From Hypsibius dujardini (lineage: Eukaryota; Tardigrada; Eutardigrada; Parachela; Hypsibiidae), in the NCBI GenBank assembly GCA_001579985.1, contig LRSR01010199.1, positions 1-24,910 of the forward strand: DNA of 24,910 nucleotides, in the 5' to 3' direction. Shown here in pieces: positions 21,431 to 24,910 of this stretch; positions within the stretch are counted from its first letter, which is position 1, and each line of letters starts with the position of its first letter. Made by a program: the position numbers and the translations under genes. Under the pieces are notes generated by a model. It saw only the letters and a program-made list of their open reading frames with translations, did not search any database and was not told the origin of the DNA.

Positions 21431-21438
21431 TGACGTCA
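21431..21438. promoter_or_regulatory. TGACGTCA palindrome between convergent genes
   Basis: A perfect CRE-type 8-mer in the 53-bp gap between the proposed receptor stop (21402) and the stop of the minus-strand exon (21456). Function unknown. Confidence 0.35.
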
Positions 21439-21455
21439 CTTCGGCTTAAGCAGCT

Positions 21456-21787
21456 TTAATTTTTAATTATTAGCACACTCTGGATCTCTTCTTCGGAGGT
21501 CTCAGCGTTATCGAATGAGAAATTTGAAGGACAGACGACTGCATTTTGTCGCTTAAATCGATCAAGCAGAAATGAGATAAAAGTTACTGCAACTCCCAGG
21601 CCAATTAAGACAATATAAAGACACGCAACCAGCGTTTTCATAATTGTTCCTACTGAAACGTCTGGTAGGAGCGCGGAGAAGCGGTCCAACAGCGACAGCA
21701 GTAAGTCGAAAGCTGCAACCCCGCCAAGGACCATCTGAATGTCAATCTCTGTCATCTCCCCGTAGGCATCTTCGTTCTCCTCTACAT
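21456..21787 (-). CDS. Terminal exon of an unidentified membrane protein
   Basis: On the minus strand, acceptor TTCTTTCTCGTTTAG|AT leads into about 109 codons ending TAA at 21458-21456, entry phase 1. The same frame stays open upstream to an ATG at 21869, so a 137-residue single-exon reading is possible; a second acceptor (ATTTACAG) lies just before it. The peptide starts acidic (DVEENEDAYGEMTEID), has a hydrophobic stretch (MVLGGVAAFDLLLSLLDRF), then a clear membrane span (TLVACLYIVLIGLGVAVTFI), a basic flank (DRFKRQ) and an acidic C-terminus (AETSEEEIQSVLIIKN). Codons are richer in G/C than the flanks. I do not recognise the family. Upstream exons, to the right, were not found. It is tail-to-tail with the receptor gene. 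Confidence 0.45.
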
Positions 21788-21869
21788 CTAAACGAGAAAG
21801 AATTAAGGAAACCCAATGTGCAAGTTTCAGAGCGTAGCAAAAATTGAGCTCTATCTCAGGTAGAAGCAC

Positions 21870-22599
21870 TGTAAATATTTTGAAAACGTTTCAGCAATGT
21901 GGCACCCCGTTTCCTCTCCTATTTTGAGCCTGTAGCAATGTCATTATTACGAGACTCCGCGTATATTTGGAAATACAGTTTTCTTAACACTTTAACATCC
22001 GCAATTTAATTGGCAATCGATTGGCATCAGCAAAATATTAGTGACAGTGCGCTCGTCAATAAAGGGTTCAAAAAAGTCTGTCAAAAAAGGGTATCAGAAA
22101 AGGGTATCAGTAAAGGCATCAGTGGGCGCGTGAAAGTGGACAGCGTGGGCCGAAAAGATGGACTTCTGATTGGCCCCTGTTGCCTTTCCTCGATCGTCGA
22201 CAGCTCGGCTGCCTCATTGTTTAGCCAAATGCGATCAGTGAATTTCCGAAATTCACTGATCGATTTTCTTTAACAGCTCCGGCTGATCACTCGTTCAAAC
22301 TCGTTCATCAAAACCTTTTTCGATACATTTTGTTAATTGATACAAACGTTACCAATCGCACTATCGCTATTATTTGGAGGTCAGGGGCCGGAGCTCCGGT
22401 CCAATTCTGAAGACCTTTCCACGAAATTTCAGCACTCGCGTGCTCTTGCCAAAACTACTCCCAGCGCTCTGTCACCTGATTCGTTTTTAAAAATAATTAG
22501 ATTCAGAAAGAACTTTTTTTAAGGGATTGCGTAACAGAAACCGTAATTTACGATGTACGTTGAGTCTATTGCCATTGGCTCGCATTAGCCCACAAAACG
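21870..22599. other. Non-coding interval with MITE fragment and perfect hairpin
   Basis: About 21988-22040 resembles the inner left part of the foldback core (CCGCAATTTAATTGGCAATCGATTGGCA). A short degenerate tandem (AAAAGGGTATCAG repeated) lies near 22087-22120. A perfect 31-bp inverted repeat occupies 22232-22262. An 87-codon + frame (22010-22273) runs over these features and is not convincing as a gene. Confidence 0.4.
22232..22262. repeat. Perfect 31-bp hairpin (15-bp arms, 1-nt loop)
   Basis: CGATCAGTGAATTTC (22232-22246), one C, then its exact reverse complement (22248-22262). Confidence 0.9.
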
Positions 22600-22890
22600 G
22601 AACAGCGAGGAATACAGCTGCTCCGAGGTTACTTTATGGGTCGTTATTTGGGTTTTGGCATGCCGTGTGGAACAAAAAATGTCACCCTGGCGCTATTCCA
22701 AAGATTATGAAAGTTAATAGTGTACCGAAATTCATAAATGATTGACTAATAACATTTGGTACTCTGTGGCACAATTGTTGTTTTTAAACAGTAAACCTTG
22801 GAAAAAGGTAAGAAGTCAGATGTTTCACACGGCTTGCTAAGACCCAAACAGCGACCCACAAAGTAACCTCGCCACAGCTGTACGATTTCT
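22600..22890. mobile_element. Inverted-repeat (foldback) element
   Basis: 22613-22674 and 22821-22882 are inverted copies: TACAGCTG, CGAGGTTACTTTRTGGGTCG, and GCCGTGTGRAACA occur in both. Pairing continues inward (GTACCGAAATTC... with GTACCAAATG...) almost to the midpoint near 22745. Outer ends and duplication are not resolved. The open frames on both strands here are arm sequence, not genes. Confidence 0.55.
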
Positions 22891-23406
22891 CTTACCAGCA
22901 GTACCATGTAAGAAACCGAGGTCATCATCCCCTTCGCAGCCAACACTACACAATAACTCCTGTTGATGCATACGCCGAATAATGTCCATTTTCATTCACG
23001 CACACTACCTCAGCCCAAGGAGTAAAACATTTCCGTATTGAACAAGTTCGGGAACGTTTCCCGTGACATCTCGTTGCTGGACGATTGCAGCCCCCGAAAC
23101 CATGACTACAGACAGTCTATCAGTCTTCGTATGCATGGAAACGAGTGATTTTGCACAATTCCCCACCGGACCGCTCTTGAGTTGTCAGAGGGAGACGAAT
23201 ACAACCGGGACGAAAATCATGATCGTCAATCGTCAATCACTCGCAAAAGTAGCCAAATTCATTGAAAATAATTCTGACATTTGCAGTGTGTCTATTCCAG
23301 TGTAATCAGGAAGCGGAGAAGCTTCAGGAATTTCCGATTGCGTATATTTGCCGAACAATATAAAATCTCCTAAGCCTCAAACCTCCTCAAATCTAGATTT
23401 TGCTAA
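22891..23406. other. Interval with one unassigned + strand open frame
   Basis: A + frame runs from an AG acceptor-like site (GACGATTGCAG at 23080-23090) to TAA near 23305 and reads, in part, TKIMIVNRQSLAKVAKFIEN. I considered it as a kinase-homology exon of the receptor, but the phase does not fit the receptor's last donor and no kinase motif is clear. Left as unassigned. Confidence 0.25.
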
Positions 23407-23743
23407 CTTGGGAAGTATTTTATATTTCGAGTTCAAATTGATTTTACTGTAAGTTTTATTAATAATCACATTTATGATGATTTTCAAAATTTCAAAAATC
23501 AAAATTGAATTGTCAGAGGGACTTTGTCAAAACTCATTAATGAAATCTTTTCTGAAAATCGACGTTTTTACAGTTTAAGTCAGGAAAACTGGACATTGTT
23601 TTCCCAACTTGAGAAATTCTATCAAAAAAAGTTACTGGGTCAGCAACGGTGAAATAAATTCTTATAACCATCGTAAATGTGACTCTGTTAAGTACACTTA
23701 AAAAGGAGTCAGTTTGAATTCGGCATCTGAAATACTTCCCAAA
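23407..23743. mobile_element. Short foldback MITE with TAA duplication
   Basis: TAA at 23404-23406 and 23744-23746. Termini CTTGGGAAGTATTT and, reverse-complemented, TTTGGGAAGTATTT. Arms share GARTTCAAA, AATCACATTTATGATG (AGTCACATTTACGATG on the other side) and the family block GACGTTTTTACAG. The core is reduced to a remnant (GTCAGAGGGAC). 337 bp. Confidence 0.75.
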
Positions 23744-23746
23744 TAA

Positions 23747-24217
23747 GGAGACGTTCCTGTTTGCGTGGGAGTTTTCCCTGGTCTCGCTCTCTTGCTTTCA
23801 ACAAATTGCAGTTCTGCATGCAGAATAATAAATATAGCATTATCAAATTCGATTAGTCTTCTCTCTAATACGAGGGTAAAGTGCAATTCACAGTTTCGTT
23901 GAAGCGATTTTACTGCTGACTGCTGGGATCGTTTGGGCGTGCCCGATTGATTTCGTTAGAGGCACTGATTTGTTTTATTTTGATTAATTCCATCAATGTG
24001 AAAAATTCGGGTTGAAACAGCTTCAGAATCTTGTTTAAATATCGCCGAATCTCTTTATCTGTTTGCTAAAGTTGAGTCTCGCATGCGTTGTGTTTTAATT
24101 AGCGGAATTGTCTAAGAGGGATATTTATGGTAGATTCACGTTGCTGTTTAGATCAATCTTCTCTTGATGACATTAGAACACTGTGTAATGCAGTGATTGC
24201 GGAATCTTTTTGTGGAA
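23747..24217. other. 5' flank of the F-box-like gene
   Basis: AT-rich, with no open frame worth calling and no repeat recognised. It would include the promoter and leader of the gene starting at 24218. Confidence 0.35.
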
Positions 24218-24910
24218 ATGTTCGCCATGGCTTTGCTCGATTCAGAACCACCCACCATTGAAATGCCTTTCAAGAAACTGCCACGCGAGATCCTCGCGGG
24301 AGTCTTTCTGTGCGTTGATCTATCTACACGTGCGAGGATTCAGAGTTACGTTTGTTGAGCTCTGATACTATTTACAGGGAGCGCCTTCCAAATATATTTA
24401 GTGTCGAGGACAAAATTTTCAATCTTGGTTCAGCAATAAACTCGTCTGTCTGTCTATCTTTCTGCCTGTCTTTCTGCCTGTCTATTTGTCTGTCTGTCGG
24501 CCTTTCTGTCTATCTGCCTGTCTGTTTGGCTGCCTTTTATATCTTACTGTTTTTCTGTCTCGCTGTCTGTCGTTTTAGTCCACTGGCTGCATTCCTGATT
24601 GTTTGCGGGTTGTCTGTCAGTGCGTCTCACTAGATGACTGTCTGTTTACCTATATCTCAAAACATTCAAACAAAAAAGCTGCCTGAATCTGGAAATTTGG
24701 CATTCAGATCTGTAGAGTTTGCTGCTACTGGAAATTCGTCCTTCAACTGCCGGACGCCAAGTACATTGCCTTTCTCGACTGCACGAACTTTGCCTACTCT
24801 GGCTCGCTGAAAACCTGGAAACTCCGTGCTTGTCGCAAGAGAGAGAAAGATCCATTGGACGCTCCAGCCATCAGTCATCTTCTCGGGAAAGATGCCTGTT
24901 TAATTGTCTA
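24218..24910 (+). CDS. F-box-like protein, 5' part (2 exons, cut by window edge)
   Basis: Exon 1 starts at ATG 24218 (or ATG 24227, which has the stronger GCCATGG context) and exon 2 runs from 24708 to the window end. Exon 1 encodes a short leader, then KKLPREILAGVFLCVDLSTRARIQ, the first half of an F-box (LPxEIL..VF...DL). Exon 2 begins after GGCATTCAG| and reads ICRVCCYWKFVLQLPDAKYI, the second half (RVCxxW). Together they match the F-box pattern, which binds Skp1 in SCF ubiquitin ligases. The join is uncertain: the only phase-0 donor is TAC|GTTTGT at 24350, a weak site, which leaves two extra residues in the loop. The downstream part, which would name the substrate-binding domain, is outside the window. 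The intron contains a CTGT microsatellite. Confidence 0.6.
24440..24545. repeat. Degenerate (CTGT)n microsatellite
   Basis: Roughly 100 bp of CTGT/CTAT/CTGC tetranucleotide units inside the proposed intron of the F-box-like gene. The long + frame that spans it translates to a Cys/Leu/Ser-rich repeat and is not coding. Confidence 0.85.

Noticed and set aside
22746-22946. Minus frame with a good donor (CTG|GTAAGAG) as an upstream exon of the 21456-21787 gene
   Set aside because: It falls in the inverted-repeat element and its phase (0) does not match the acceptor (phase 1).
23094-23305. Candidate kinase-homology exon of the receptor
   Set aside because: Entry phase (1) does not fit the receptor's last possible donor (phase 0), and no recognisable kinase-like motif beyond a loose TKIMIVN stretch.
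24352-24633. 93-codon Cys/Leu/Ser-rich + frame
   Set aside because: Translation of a CTGT microsatellite.
1-24910. CRISPR arrays, operons, tRNA or rRNA genes
   Set aside because: The region is eukaryotic with spliced genes. No regularly spaced direct repeats and no tRNA or rRNA sequence were recognised.

Overview
The window is eukaryotic. Genes are split by GT-AG introns, and intergenic and intronic DNA is AT-rich and full of DNA transposons. Receptor families present are metazoan. Nothing fixes the species. A small ecdysozoan-type invertebrate (tardigrade, nematode or arthropod) is a guess from short introns, A-rich start contexts and mariner content. All gene models below were assembled by hand from open frames, splice-site consensus and codon-phase bookkeeping; no transcript or database was available.

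Layout, left to right. (1) Positions 2-196 are the 3' end of a coding exon of an unrecognised gene (+). (2) 1711-3053 is a complete but dead mariner: TA duplication, about 49-bp terminal repeats, and a DD34D transposase frame broken by two stops. (3) 3885-5977 (+) is a two-exon gene for a single-pass membrane protein with a very Cys-rich segment and a Pro-rich tail. Its intron holds a foldback transposon starting about 16 bp after the splice donor. (4) 6162-6908 is a long-arm foldback element with TAA duplications. (5) 10427-7496 (-) is a three-exon gene for a 260-residue four-span membrane protein with a Gly/Tyr-rich loop, CD20/MS4A-like in layout. (6) 10430-15400 is non-coding and repeat-rich, with a foldback element (11501-12030) and a hAT-type MITE with an 8-bp duplication (13032-13604). 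(7) 15412-21402 (+) is a twelve-exon receptor with a full natriuretic-peptide-receptor / receptor-guanylate-cyclase ectodomain, one membrane span and a short tail. No kinase-homology or cyclase exon was found in the remaining 3.5 kb. (8) 21787-21456 (-) is a terminal exon of an unidentified membrane protein, tail-to-tail with the receptor. (9) 22.0-23.8 kb is non-coding with further inverted-repeat elements. (10) 24218-24910 (+) is the start of an F-box-like gene, cut by the window edge.

The strongest non-gene signal is a set of related foldback MITEs. Their inverted arms are 100-350 bp, flanks are TTA or TAA where both ends can be read, and several share a central GGGGCGGAGCTA / TAGCTCCGCCC pair. 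They sit in introns of the Cys-rich gene and the receptor and between genes. The same core occurs in an element with different (TA-flanked) ends, so the core may move between families. The genes show no common pathway; they look like ordinary neighbours in a transposon-laden region.
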